DNA of 64,000 bases from Bacteroidales bacterium (GCA_016285355.1 JAEEQP010000004.1:1-64000), one strand, 5' to 3'; counted from the stretch's first letter, positions 1 through 7,206 are shown. Notes: generated by a model not told the origin, from the letters alone. Made by a program: numbers and translations.

Positions 1-375
1 CTCTTTGTATTTTCCATAACCATTTATGGCTATCTTTGTTATAGTCGGATTTTTTCTAACAAAACCAACAATATCGTTTGGAATTCCTTCTAGGATACCT
101 TTATCCGTGCTATTAGTTCGCTCAACAAACTGATAATAATCCCATATTACGGCATGCAAATGTTCTAATATCATCTTTTTCTCGGTATAATTTGTAGGCA
201 TTTTTTGTGTTGCTAATTTTGCCAACATCTTCCACATCCGATTGCCATTATCATAATAATACTCATTGGCACTAATAGACTTCTTCCCTGGTATTGTTCC
301 CAAAATCAATACTCGAGGCTCATGACACATTAGCGGAGGAAAACCTTCCACAATAGTTGAATCATTCTTTTTCAT
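1..375 (-). CDS. DNA-deoxyinosine glycosylase-like protein (UDG superfamily), 3' end outside window
   Basis: The first 125 residues are visible and the reading frame runs off the left edge without a stop. Residues 21-30 read RVLILGTIPG, followed by KSISANEYY and N45-R-M-W48. This LGxxPGxxS start with an aromatic/Asn/Trp segment is the pattern of the hypoxanthine (deoxyinosine) glycosylase branch of the uracil-DNA glycosylase superfamily. A later KIAINGYGKY segment (residues 114-123) fits the conserved ING strand. Known members remove deaminated purines from DNA in base-excision repair, in the cytoplasm. The ATG at 373-375 is preceded by a tandem 17-bp duplication and no Shine-Dalgarno sequence. 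The next gene upstream, also on the minus strand, is a small membrane protein. The assignment rests on motifs only, and another UDG-fold family is possible. Confidence 0.7.
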   Translation of the reverse strand, partial: MKKNDSTIVEGFPPLMCHEPRVLILGTIPGKKSISANEYYYDNGNRMWKMLAKLATQKMPTNYTEKKMILEHLHAVIWDYYQFVERTNSTDKGILEGIPNDIVGFVRKNPTITKIAINGYGKYKE

Positions 376-407
376 GTCAGTTTAATTTTAATGTCAGTTT
401 AATTTTT
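374..407. repeat. Tandem 17-bp duplication at a start codon
   Basis: Two adjacent copies of a 17-bp unit (374-390 and 391-407, differing only near the last bases) lie directly before the glycosylase-like gene, so its leader and start-codon context are duplicated. It is probably a simple replication-slippage duplication. Confidence 0.75.
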
Positions 408-424
408 AATGCAGATAAGATAGA

Positions 425-829
425 TTAGTATAATTCCTCAGCCCCACCATAGTAATCGTAGACATCTTGATAATCCAAGTCTAATTGTTCTAAGATTTCC
501 TCTGGAGACAGGTTGGTATTTATCTTGTTACCATCAGGTAGAGTTAAGACTACTCCATTGTTCCCATCATAGCTATTTACCCTTGGCATAATAGATTCTC
601 CTTTTTTAGGGATTCTTTCCGGGTGAGCTAAAATGGTATCATCTGGATATTTATACCTTGGATAATTATGTACTTTCTCCACTTTTGGAGCTGAGTATCT
701 TTCATCTAAATAATTCGAAAGCAACGCTAACGGAATAATCCAGATAGGACTTGTTGCAAGCATTACTAATAAGGCATTATTACCCCTATTTTTGTTTGTT
801 TTCATAAAAGTTCTCTTCTCTTTAATCAT
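425..829 (-). CDS. Small single-pass membrane protein of unknown function
   Basis: I do not recognise this 134-residue protein. The N-terminus is basic (MIKEKRTFMKTNKNRG), then one hydrophobic segment covers about residues 18-38, and the rest is hydrophilic and acidic toward the C-terminus (DLDYQDVYDYYGGAEELY). This suggests a protein anchored by one helix, with most of its mass on one side of the inner membrane. A second possible start is the internal ATG at 805 (MKTNKNRG), which would leave a shorter tail before the helix. It lies 49 bp upstream of the glycosylase-like gene on the same strand, so the two may be cotranscribed. Base composition is AT-rich like the rest of 1-4.6 kb. It has no similarity that I can name, and coding status rests on the sensible composition and intact length. 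Confidence 0.55.
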   Translation of the reverse strand: MIKEKRTFMKTNKNRGNNALLVMLATSPIWIIPLALLSNYLDERYSAPKVEKVHNYPRYKYPDDTILAHPERIPKKGESIMPRVNSYDGNNGVVLTLPDGNKINTNLSPEEILEQLDLDYQDVYDYYGGAEELY

Positions 830-929
830 ACGATTGTAAAATTACAAAAGTTTTGACAAAGTAAAAGTGTTTTTTGAGTTTAATTCATCGAAAATCAACC
901 CTTTCCAGTACCTAAAAGGACAATTACAT

Positions 930-1139
930 ACAAAAGAAGCGTGGCACTGATATGCCACGTCTTTAGTTGAGGGTCGTGAGAATTACCTTGTAAGAAGATG
1001 CAGCAATAACAGCCCACGCATAACGCGTGAACCCTTATACTGTCTTGCTTACGAAAGTTTCTCACGTTTTCAACTACAAGACGAGCATAACGCTTCGTGT
1101 TTCTTTATGTCGGCGGCACAAAGTCCGCCATAAGAACCG
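930..1139 (-). ncRNA. Candidate structured non-coding RNA, about 200 nt
   Basis: The 434-bp space between 829 and 1264 has no convincing gene but holds a self-contained transcription unit on the minus strand. A -7 box (TATTTTTGC) lies at 1150-1142, so the start would be near 1139. An intrinsic terminator (CGTGGCA stem, then a T-rich tract) ends it at 959-932. In between, GTTGA...CGTGAGAA (about 1077-1061) can pair with TTCTCACG...TCAAC (about 983-966). Inside that are GTAAG/CTTAC pairing, an ACAG/CTGT pair and a CACGC-GTTAT-GCGTG hairpin (1031-1017). The 5' part holds a GCGG/CCGC hairpin. The closing long stem with an internal bulge recalls 6S RNA architecture, but I cannot confirm that family; an unnamed Bacteroidales RNA is equally possible. 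Two short ORFs overlapping it look like chance. Confidence 0.45.
932..959 (-). terminator. Intrinsic terminator of the candidate ncRNA
   Basis: A perfect 7-bp stem (CGTGGCA/TGCCACG, 6-nt loop) at 940-959 is followed on the minus strand by CTTCTTTTGT. Confidence 0.6.
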
Positions 1140-1141
1140 CA

Positions 1142-1150
1142 GCAAAAATA
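1142..1150 (-). promoter_or_regulatory. -7 box of the candidate ncRNA
   Basis: TATTTTTGC on the minus strand matches the Bacteroidota TAnnTTTG consensus. No protein start follows it, which supports a non-coding transcript. Confidence 0.5.
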
Positions 1151-1192
1151 CAACTTTTTTTGTTGTACAAGCAAACCAATGTGGAATTTTAA

Positions 1193-1220
1193 GTAGAGAC
1201 GTAGCGCGCTCCGTCTCTAC
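1193..1220. repeat. Palindromic repeat, GTAGAGACG family
   Basis: A near-perfect palindrome starting GTAGAGACG and ending CGTCTCTAC. Two related palindromes with the same arms occur at 31068-31138, so this is a dispersed intergenic family rather than a unique terminator. Confidence 0.7.
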
Positions 1221-1223
1221 AGG

Positions 1224-1259
1224 AGGGTGACTAAAAATAGTCATCCTCTGTCTTTTTTT
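1224..1259. terminator. Hairpin with T-run beside the cupin stop
   Basis: AGGGTGACTA and TAGTCATCCT pair over 10 positions with one G-T, around a 4-nt loop, and seven to eight T residues follow on the plus strand. It sits next to the stop codon of the minus-strand cupin gene, whose transcript reads the A-rich side first, so it may act in both directions. Confidence 0.45.
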
Positions 1260-1263
1260 AATG

Positions 1264-1662
1264 TTAGTCCAATGGAATCTCAAGATGCTGAACGGACAGC
1301 GGCAAACCCTCCTGCGAGAGGTAGAACATGTAAAGGATGACAGGCTTCGTGCCTCGGTTCTCGCCGTGGTGGATGGTGTTTACCATTTCCACGACAGCCT
1401 CGCCCTCATGCACCACTTTCTCCTTACCATCCAGGCTGACAATGGTTAGTTCACCCTGCACCAATATGCCGTGGTTCATCACAGGGTGATGGTGCCAGCC
1501 CAGTTTCTGTCCAGCGGGAATCTCGTATTTCATGGCCACCATTTCGGGACGACCTTGGAGGTAGTCGGGCAACTCCACGCCGTCCCAACTCTGCGAGGTG
1601 CGAATCAGCTCGGTGGTCTGAACTGAGTGGGCTGGATTATCGTTCTGTCCTTGCGATTGCAT
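1264..1662 (-). CDS. Cupin-domain protein
   Basis: This 132-residue single-domain protein fits the small cupin family of metal-binding beta-barrels. The first cupin motif is visible as G55-W-H57-H58-H59 ... H64-G ... G70-E, and the second as EGEAVVEMVNTIHHGENRG (about 87-104), where H98, H99 and N102 are candidate metal ligands or second-shell residues. There is no signal peptide, so it should be cytoplasmic. Such cupins are often sugar or small-molecule binding enzymes or stress proteins, and nothing here identifies a substrate. The ATG at 1662 follows a -7 box at 1699-1691 by about 30 nt. It appears monocistronic, with the structured RNA candidate downstream and the divergently transcribed XRE regulator upstream. 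The family call is secure; the function is unknown. Confidence 0.85.
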   Translation of the reverse strand: MQSQGQNDNPAHSVQTTELIRTSQSWDGVELPDYLQGRPEMVAMKYEIPAGQKLGWHHHPVMNHGILVQGELTIVSLDGKEKVVHEGEAVVEMVNTIHHGENRGTKPVILYMFYLSQEGLPLSVQHLEIPLD

Positions 1663-1690
1663 ATCTGTTATTGCTTTGCTTTATTGGAGC

Positions 1691-1699
1691 ACAAAAGTA
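1691..1699 (-). promoter_or_regulatory. -7 box of the cupin gene
   Basis: TACTTTTGT on the minus strand lies 29 bp before the cupin ATG. Confidence 0.5.
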
Positions 1700-1780
1700 C
1701 AGAATTTTCGGACATTTTTGGGAAAAACACAGGTTTGTATAGACATAGCAGCTAAGTCTCAATTTTTTTCGCCTAAATTA

Positions 1781-1813
1781 TAACCAAATCTGGTTATTTT
1801 TTACTATTTTTGC
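1781..1813 (+). promoter_or_regulatory. Promoter and possible operator of the XRE-DUF6922 gene
   Basis: TAACCA-AATC-TGGTTA (1781-1796) is a perfect 6-bp inverted repeat. It sits just upstream of the -7 box TATTTTTGC (1805-1813), where the -33 element would be. Since the gene encodes an XRE-type DNA-binding protein, an autoregulatory operator is a reasonable inference. Confidence 0.45.
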
Positions 1814-1831
1814 AGCCGAAAAACAAATCGA

Positions 1832-2362
1832 ATGTACGAAAACTATCTGACATATCATCACATCCCTTGTGGCGCGGTTCTCGACCGAATCAGGACAAAA
1901 GAGCATCTTACCCAACGTGAATTGGCCTCTCGTTCAGAAATACCTTATCAAAGGATCAACGATTTTATTGCTAATCGCAGAAGAATTTCTCCCGAAAACT
2001 CTCTTAAATTGGAAAAGGCTCTGGGCGTTGATTATCATTGCTTCTTCTATCAAGTCCAAACTAATTATGAGATTTTCGTTGCCACAAACCACCTTTCAAA
2101 ACAATCACAACCCGACAAGTCAAAATACAGAAAAGCATTGTTTTGGGACACCGACTTCGATACCCTTGACTGGCAACGCAATTCGGAATGGATTATTCAG
2201 AGGGTTTTTGAATACGGAAACCAAGGTGAAATTGAGGAGACCATACGGTTTTATGGCAAAGCCAAAGTTGTTGACGTGCTCTTGGGCATCCAAGATACCT
2301 GGAATTCAGAAAATAGAGAAAACAACATAAAAAAGTATTTAGGCCATGAGATTGAGAACTAA
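1832..2362 (+). CDS. XRE-family regulator fused to DUF6922 (antitoxin-like)
   Basis: This 176-residue protein has two parts. Residues about 13-67 form a lambda-repressor-type helix-turn-helix (LTQRELASRSEIPYQRINDF is the recognition region). Residues about 101-150 (FWDTDFDTLDWQRNSEWIIQ, then a VFEYG...FYGKAKVVDVL segment) match the DUF6922 pattern found in Bacteroidota antitoxin-like proteins. From what is known, the HTH-DUF6922 combination usually precedes an AbiEii/AbiGii-type nucleotidyltransferase toxin and probably represses the operon. Here no intact toxin follows; only short reading-frame scraps remain before the NACHT gene 208 bp downstream. The ATG at 1832 follows a -7 box by about 20 nt. 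Two readings are open: an orphan antitoxin, or a regulator now serving the NACHT gene. Confidence 0.75.
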   Translation: MYENYLTYHHIPCGAVLDRIRTKEHLTQRELASRSEIPYQRINDFIANRRRISPENSLKLEKALGVDYHCFFYQVQTNYEIFVATNHLSKQSQPDKSKYRKALFWDTDFDTLDWQRNSEWIIQRVFEYGNQGEIEETIRFYGKAKVVDVLLGIQDTWNSENRENNIKKYLGHEIEN

Positions 2363-2530
2363 CATAGCATCACCTTTGTTGTTGGAATTGACGCGCCTCT
2401 TGTTTTGTATTTTGCATTTAAAATACTGATATTCAATGCTTTTTAGATTGCAAATCCAAAAAAACGGGAAGAGCTGATGGATTCCTTTTGGAAAAACAAA
2501 GAAAAACTTGAAAAAGCTTCTCTCTGTTGA
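2346..2530 (+). pseudogene. Possible remnant of a toxin gene downstream of the XRE-DUF6922 gene
   Basis: An ATG at 2346 overlaps the end of the regulator gene, as toxin starts in such operons do. It opens 27 codons beginning MRLRTNIASPLLLELTRLL, which recalls the start of AbiEii-type toxins (a TP-LLELL pattern), before a stop at 2427. In another frame, 27 codons ending at 2530 (IANPKKREELMDSFW, then KNKEKLEKASLC) look like a genuine hydrophilic C-terminus. Together they suggest a gene with its middle deleted and the frame lost. The evidence is thin, and chance is a real alternative. Confidence 0.3.
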
Positions 2531-2542
2531 ATTTAATAAGTT

Positions 2543-2551
2543 TATCTTTGC
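2543..2551 (+). promoter_or_regulatory. -7 box of the NACHT gene
   Basis: TATCTTTGC lies 19 bp before the ATG at 2571, giving the NACHT gene its own promoter independent of the XRE gene. Confidence 0.55.
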
Positions 2552-2570
2552 AGTCTAATAACGTCCCATT

Positions 2571-4553
2571 ATGGAAGGTTTTATTGATTTATTTAAAGAG
2601 GCAATAGAAGCCTTTGAAACAGCAACTGGAATAAAGATTCCAGAACAAATCACGGCTATTGTTATTCTCGTAGTATTATTGGCATTTTTTGTGCTTAAAC
2701 CAATTATCAAGAATCGCAAATGGCGCAAAAAGCAACTGGATGAGATTCTCAAGGATTACGGAGAATATACAACATGGCAACAGCGTTGGCTATATATCAA
2801 AACATGGTTTCAATCGAACCCTCCTCATGATTTAGACGATCCTTCCGAAGCCCAATATCAGGATTTACGCACCGATTCCATTGACTTTTTCATCAATGAT
2901 GCGCTTGTTCCAAACAACAGAAAGCCTCCTTATTATTGCATTTTAGGAGGTTCTGGCATGGGAAAATCCACATTTATAGTGAATTTAGTCAGGAAGTATA
3001 TTAATAAGTATAGAGAAAAGACTCTTCCATATCCCATCAAATTGCTTTATTGTGGCGAAAGGGTTCAAGGCAAAGATGTACTCATTGAGCGGATCAAAGA
3101 GATAAAAGACAAAAACAATACGATTCTGGTATTGGATGCTCTTGACGAGAGCAACAAAGCCATTGATGATTATAGTGAGTTTTCCAAGGACTTGTTGGAA
3201 AACATTGTTGATTTTCGTTTTGTAATCATAACCTGTCGGACACAGTTTTTCGAAAAAAACGAAGACGAGCTTGAGATGGTTCCCAAACGCCAACCCGGTT
3301 CAAAAGGCCAACAACGGTTCAAAAAATATTATGTTTCGCCACTTAAGGACAAAGAGATTCGTCGGTATTTGAATAAAAAGTATCTACTAAGGTTCTTTGC
3401 AAAAAAGAAAGCCAAAGCTATTGTAAAAAATTGCAATCAAGTGATGGCCAGGCCTTTGCTCTTGTCGTATATTGATGATTTGTTGAACTCCAACATCGAA
3501 GATCGTCCTGAATCTGTTATTCACATATACGAGATTATTATTGACAAATGGCTTGAACGTGAAGCGTGTTTTGCTGCCACAGGCGATACAGGCAAGTACA
3601 AAAAGACGTTGTTGGAATTTTCATATGAAATTGCGCTATACTTGGCGCAACCCACACAATATGCCTTATCCCACCCAAACAACGAGAATTCCATCAACGC
3701 TATTATTAAACGATACAAAGACCAATATGTCATAAAAGAAAAAAATCTGAAAGGACGCTCGCTATTAAACAGAAACTCAAAGAACGAGTTCAAATTTGCA
3801 CATAAGTCGTTCATGGAGTATTTGGTGGCAAAGCAATTGTTTGAGCAAAAGGGTATTCTGTTAGAATCCATCGATTGTGTTTCTAACGACATGACTCCCA
3901 AGTTTTTATCTTATTTTATAAGAGCCCAAATGCGTGAGCAAGTACCCGACCAGGTTCTTCTGATTCTATCTGATACATTTTCACTTACATGGATAAGGGC
4001 GATAAAGAGTATAGATGGTCATATGTACATGAGAATACCTAATGGAGTTCCAGCATGGATGAGAGCATACCATTATAGTTTTAAAAGAAGTATTGAAGTT
4101 CGTTGTAACGTATCCGAAAATATTGCAAAATATATATCGGCTTTTATTAGTATTTCCCAGAACATTGTAATCAATTGCAATTTTGATTATTCCAAAATAA
4201 ACCAAGTGATTCTTGATTACGTTGCAAACGAACATGAAATGCGCTTGATTAACCTTATAATTATAAATTACGATTTTCGCAACTATTCTCTTGTTGAATT
4301 TTTAAAACCTTTACGTGAGTCTTACAATGTACAATTAAGAATTGAGTTTCTCGTAGAAGACATACAAATTTTTAAAACAGGTGATTCCCAGATTTTACAA
4401 TATCTACAAGCAATTTCAACCCCATTACCAAAAAGTAATATCGACCAATGGACAAGTCTAGAGGTGCTTTATTGGAAAAATGGTGAATATGTTCCATATA
4501 ACAACACAAAAGATAGATTTTCGCGTTCCATTTATACTCATTCCCAATACTAA
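2571..4553 (+). CDS. Membrane-anchored NACHT-type STAND NTPase, defence candidate
   Basis: This 660-residue protein starts with a short amphipathic region, then one transmembrane helix at about residues 28-46 and a basic stop-transfer (KNRKWRKK). The NTPase core follows: Walker A GGSGMGKST (126-134), Walker B ILVLDALDES (185-194) with the two acidic residues typical of NACHT proteins, and sensor segment VIITCRTQFF (218-227). A winged-helix region (about 315-420) ends in FKFAHKSFMEYLVAK (407-421), the H-SF-EYL-A signature seen at the end of NACHT modules. Residues about 430-660 have no repeats or domain that I recognise and would be the sensor. Bacterial NACHT proteins are known antiphage sensors that oligomerise on detecting phage. 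Here the position where an effector domain would sit holds only a membrane helix. The region is AT-rich and accessory. The NTPase family is clear; the defence role is inferred. Confidence 0.8.
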   Translation: MEGFIDLFKEAIEAFETATGIKIPEQITAIVILVVLLAFFVLKPIIKNRKWRKKQLDEILKDYGEYTTWQQRWLYIKTWFQSNPPHDLDDPSEAQYQDLRTDSIDFFINDALVPNNRKPPYYCILGGSGMGKSTFIVNLVRKYINKYREKTLPYPIKLLYCGERVQGKDVLIERIKEIKDKNNTILVLDALDESNKAIDDYSEFSKDLLENIVDFRFVIITCRTQFFEKNEDELEMVPKRQPGSKGQQRFKKYYVSPLKDKEIRRYLNKKYLLRFFAKKKAKAIVKNCNQVMARPLLLSYIDDLLNSNIEDRPESVIHIYEIIIDKWLEREACFAATGDTGKYKKTLLEFSYEIALYLAQPTQYALSHPNNENSINAIIKRYKDQYVIKEKNLKGRSLLNRNSKNEFKFAHKSFMEYLVAKQLFEQKGILLESIDCVSNDMTPKFLSYFIRAQMREQVPDQVLLILSDTFSLTWIRAIKSIDGHMYMRIPNGVPAWMRAYHYSFKRSIEVRCNVSENIAKYISAFISISQNIVINCNFDYSKINQVILDYVANEHEMRLINLIIINYDFRNYSLVEFLKPLRESYNVQLRIEFLVEDIQIFKTGDSQILQYLQAISTPLPKSNIDQWTSLEVLYWKNGEYVPYNNTKDRFSRSIYTHSQY

Positions 4554-4694
4554 AATAGTTAATACGATGCTTTTTTTGAATTGATGAATTCAATAGTTTG
4601 GAAGATTGCTAGACAAATCCGCAATGATGACATTGAGGATGAATAGGGTTGCAAATGACATCGTTAATTTCATTGCCATTCGCAAGAAAAGTTG

Positions 4695-4703
4695 TACCTT
4701 TGC
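4695..4703 (+). promoter_or_regulatory. -7 box of the carboxylase-type gene
   Basis: TACCTTTGC with transcription expected near 4706. This excludes a possible TTG start at 4692 and supports the ATG at 4740. Confidence 0.6.
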
Positions 4704-4739
4704 AGCCTCAATCAAAATCGCATAAAACACACAATTATA

Positions 4740-6506
4740 ATGAAAAAAGAAGTAAAATTCAGCCTGGTTTACCGCGATATGTGGCAGTCGTCAGGCAAAT
4801 ACGTGCCACGCAAGGACCAATTGGAGAAGATTGCTCCCTTGATCATCGAGATGGGCTGCTTCGACCGTGTGGAGACCAACGGCGGCGCCGCCGAGCAGGT
4901 TAACCTGCTGTATGGCGAGAATCCTAACCCCTCAGTGCGTGCTTTCACGGCAGCATTACATAAAGGCGGCATCGAGTGCCACATGCTCGACCGTGCCCTC
5001 AATGCACTGAGAATGAACCCCGTGCCCGCCGATGTGCGCCAACTGATGTATAAGGTGAAGAAAGCCCAAGGCGTCGACATCACCCGTATCTTCTGCGGCC
5101 TCAACGACGTGCGCAACATCATCCCGTCCATCCATTGGGCCAACGAAGCCGGCATGATATCGCAAGCCGCCATGAGTATCACCTACTCGCAGGTGCATAC
5201 CGCCGAGTATTATATGCATATCGCCGACCAACTCATTGAGGCCGGTGCCAAGGAAATCGCCCTCAAGGATATGGCTGGTGTCGGTCGTCCCGTCAGCTTG
5301 GGCCGCATCGTGGAGCATATCAAGAAACAGCACCCTGAAATCAAGGTGCAATACCACGGTCACACCACCCCAGGCCTCTCGATGGCATCGATGCTTGAGG
5401 TCTGTAAGGCCGGTTGCGACTACGTTGACGTGGCCATGGAGCCTCTGTCATGGGGCACCGTCCACCCTGACGTCATAAGCGTGCAAGCCATGCTGAAAGA
5501 TGCCGGTTTCCTCGTGAAAGACATCGACATGAAGACTTACATGGCCGCCCGTAGCATGACACATAGCTTTATGGACGACTTCCTCGGTTATTGGATTGAC
5601 CCGCGCAACCGTTACATCAACTCGTTGCTGTTGGGCTGCGGTCTTCCTGGAGGCATGATGGGCTCACTCATGGCTGACCTCAAGCCGGTGCATGCTGCCA
5701 TCAACATGAACCGGAAGAAAGATGGTTTGCCGGAAATCAGTGAAGACGAGATGCTCGTCGAACTCTTCCAAGAAGTACAGAATATCTGGCCGAAACTCGG
5801 CAATCCGCCTTTGGTGACGCCTTTCAGCCAATACACCAAGAACATCGCCTTGATGAACCTCTTCGCACTCAGCAAGGGCGAGCCTCGCTACGAGACTTCC
5901 ATCGACCCTGCCGCTTGGGACATGATCCTCGGCAAGGCCGGCAAACTGCCTGGCACGCTCGCTCCCGAAATCGTGGAATTAGCCAAGAAGAAAGGCTTCA
6001 AGTTCTTCACTGGCAACCCGCAGGACAACTACCCCAACGCCTTGCCGCACTTCATCGAGATGATGAAGAAGGAGGGCTGGGACCGTGGTCAAGACGACGA
6101 AGAGCTCTTCGAGTTCGCCATGCACGAGAAGCAGTACCGTGAGTACAAGTCGGGCGAGGCCAAGCGTCGCTTCAACCAAGAGTTGGAAGCCAAGATGAAG
6201 GCCAAGTTCGAAAAGGCTGGCGGCGAGGCCAAGATTCCGGACCTGCGCGCCTTGCGTCATCCAAATGCCGAGCCTGTCATTGCTCCTGTGAGCGGCATTG
6301 TGATGTGGGAAGTCGACTTCGACGATAAGAGCATCGCTCCTGCCCCAGGAAAGGTCTACAAAGAAGGCGACCTGCTCTGCGCCATCAACTCGGAGCACGG
6401 CATGGAACCCGTTTATGCCCTTTGGTCTGGCAAGATTGTAGAGGCCACGGCAGACCAAGGCAAGCGTGTCAACAAGGGTGAAACCATAGCATTTATTGAG
6501 AAATAA
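4740..6506 (+). CDS. Oxaloacetate decarboxylase alpha / pyruvate carboxylase B-type protein lacking the biotin lysine
   Basis: 588 residues from the ATG at 4740. The N-terminal DRE-TIM barrel shows the YRDMWQS metal/catalytic start (residues 11-17), KDMAG and the metal-binding YHGHTTPG. A conserved carboxylase (PYC/OADA) domain follows, then a C-terminal biotinyl/lipoyl-type domain (about 505-588). Known relatives move a carboxyl group between oxo-acids and biotin in sodium-pump decarboxylases or pyruvate carboxylase. In the C-terminal domain the usual AMKM biotinylation motif is replaced by SEHGME, with glycine where the biotinylated lysine should be. Either biotin is carried by a separate subunit or the domain is only structural. 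No partner subunit (beta, gamma, biotin carboxylase) is in the window. GC content is clearly higher than in the region to the left. Confidence 0.85.
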   Translation: MKKEVKFSLVYRDMWQSSGKYVPRKDQLEKIAPLIIEMGCFDRVETNGGAAEQVNLLYGENPNPSVRAFTAALHKGGIECHMLDRALNALRMNPVPADVRQLMYKVKKAQGVDITRIFCGLNDVRNIIPSIHWANEAGMISQAAMSITYSQVHTAEYYMHIADQLIEAGAKEIALKDMAGVGRPVSLGRIVEHIKKQHPEIKVQYHGHTTPGLSMASMLEVCKAGCDYVDVAMEPLSWGTVHPDVISVQAMLKDAGFLVKDIDMKTYMAARSMTHSFMDDFLGYWIDPRNRYINSLLLGCGLPGGMMGSLMADLKPVHAAINMNRKKDGLPEISEDEMLVELFQEVQNIWPKLGNPPLVTPFSQYTKNIALMNLFALSKGEPRYETSIDPAAWDMILGKAGKLPGTLAPEIVELAKKKGFKFFTGNPQDNYPNALPHFIEMMKKEGWDRGQDDEELFEFAMHEKQYREYKSGEAKRRFNQELEAKMKAKFEKAGGEAKIPDLRALRHPNAEPVIAPVSGIVMWEVDFDDKSIAPAPGKVYKEGDLLCAINSEHGMEPVYALWSGKIVEATADQGKRVNKGETIAFIEK

Positions 6507-6560
6507 GGTCTGTTGGGACAATTTCGGCAACAAGCAAAAACATTGTGGCACATTATTTGC

Positions 6561-6569
6561 TATTTTTGC
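6561..6569 (+). promoter_or_regulatory. -7 box of the outer membrane protein gene
   Basis: TATTTTTGC, giving a leader of about 57 nt before the ATG at 6629. Confidence 0.55.
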
Positions 6570-6628
6570 TGCGTCTTAAACAATCGACAAAAGAAACTAA
6601 CCTAATTATTAATTTAAACCATTAAGAA

Positions 6629-7135
6629 ATGAAAAAGTTATTTTTGACCTTAGCTCTTGCCTTCATTGGCATCTTCACAGCAAATGCTCAAGTTTGGTTG
6701 GGCGGTTCGGCCAATGCAACCATCAACAAGAATGTCACCAACTTTGCCGTAGCACCTGAAATTGGCTACAGCTTCACTGGTACGCCTTGGACGATTGCCG
6801 TTGCTGCCAATTACACTTTTGACAAGCAAAAAGATATTGAGAACGCTTATCATGGCATCATCCTGTCTCCCTATGTTCGTTACAGCATCTGCAACATTGA
6901 AAAATTCGCCTTTTTCATGGATCTCACTGGCGATTTTGCTGTGAAAGGTTATGGTGATTTTGGCTATAGAGTCGGTCTGCAACCCGGTATCGCTTGGATG
7001 GCTACCAAACATTGGACTGCTGCTTTCCGTTTTGCCTTCTTGGGTTACAACAAGTGCAACTATTACGGTGCTGAAGGCTTCCGTATGAACTTCGCCACTT
7101 CGGCCCCTGGTTTTGGATTGTATTACAATTTCTAA
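6629..7135 (+). CDS. Small outer membrane beta-barrel protein
   Basis: 168 residues with a clear signal peptide (MKKLFLTLALAFIGIFTANA, cleavage before QVWLGG). The mature part alternates polar and hydrophobic or aromatic residues in short strands (SANATINKNV, YSFTGTPWTIAVAANYTF, WTAAFRFAFLGYN) and ends in GFGLYYNF. A terminal phenylalanine and amphipathic strands are what the outer membrane insertion machinery recognises. The size fits an 8-stranded barrel of the Bacteroidota OMP_b-brl type. The role is unknown; such proteins are usually structural or adhesive. It has its own promoter and a strong terminator downstream, so it is monocistronic between the carboxylase-type gene and the GH31 gene. 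Confidence 0.8.
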   Translation: MKKLFLTLALAFIGIFTANAQVWLGGSANATINKNVTNFAVAPEIGYSFTGTPWTIAVAANYTFDKQKDIENAYHGIILSPYVRYSICNIEKFAFFMDLTGDFAVKGYGDFGYRVGLQPGIAWMATKHWTAAFRFAFLGYNKCNYYGAEGFRMNFATSAPGFGLYYNF

Positions 7136-7177
7136 ATCATAGTTTTGAGTCGCAATAATGGCGCCTCAACAACGAAC

Positions 7178-7206
7178 AAAAGGCTACCTTCGGGTGGCCT
7201 TTTTTG
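7178..7206 (+). terminator. Intrinsic terminator after the outer membrane protein gene
   Basis: AAAAGGCTACC-TTCG-GGTGGCCTTTTTT: a stable stem with a TTCG tetraloop and a T-run. Confidence 0.85.

Noticed and set aside
1027..1283. Two short overlapping ORFs (67 and 69 codons) on opposite strands
   Set aside because: They overlap the structured RNA candidate and palindromic repeats, have no sensible protein composition, and lack a promoter or partner.
4576..4593. Terminator after the NACHT gene (TTGAATT-GATG-AATTCAA)
   Set aside because: A weak AT-only stem with the T-run on the wrong side for the plus strand; not supported.
4692..4739. Upstream TTG start for the carboxylase-type gene
   Set aside because: It lies inside the -7 box, so it would not be transcribed; the ATG at 4740 begins the conserved sequence.
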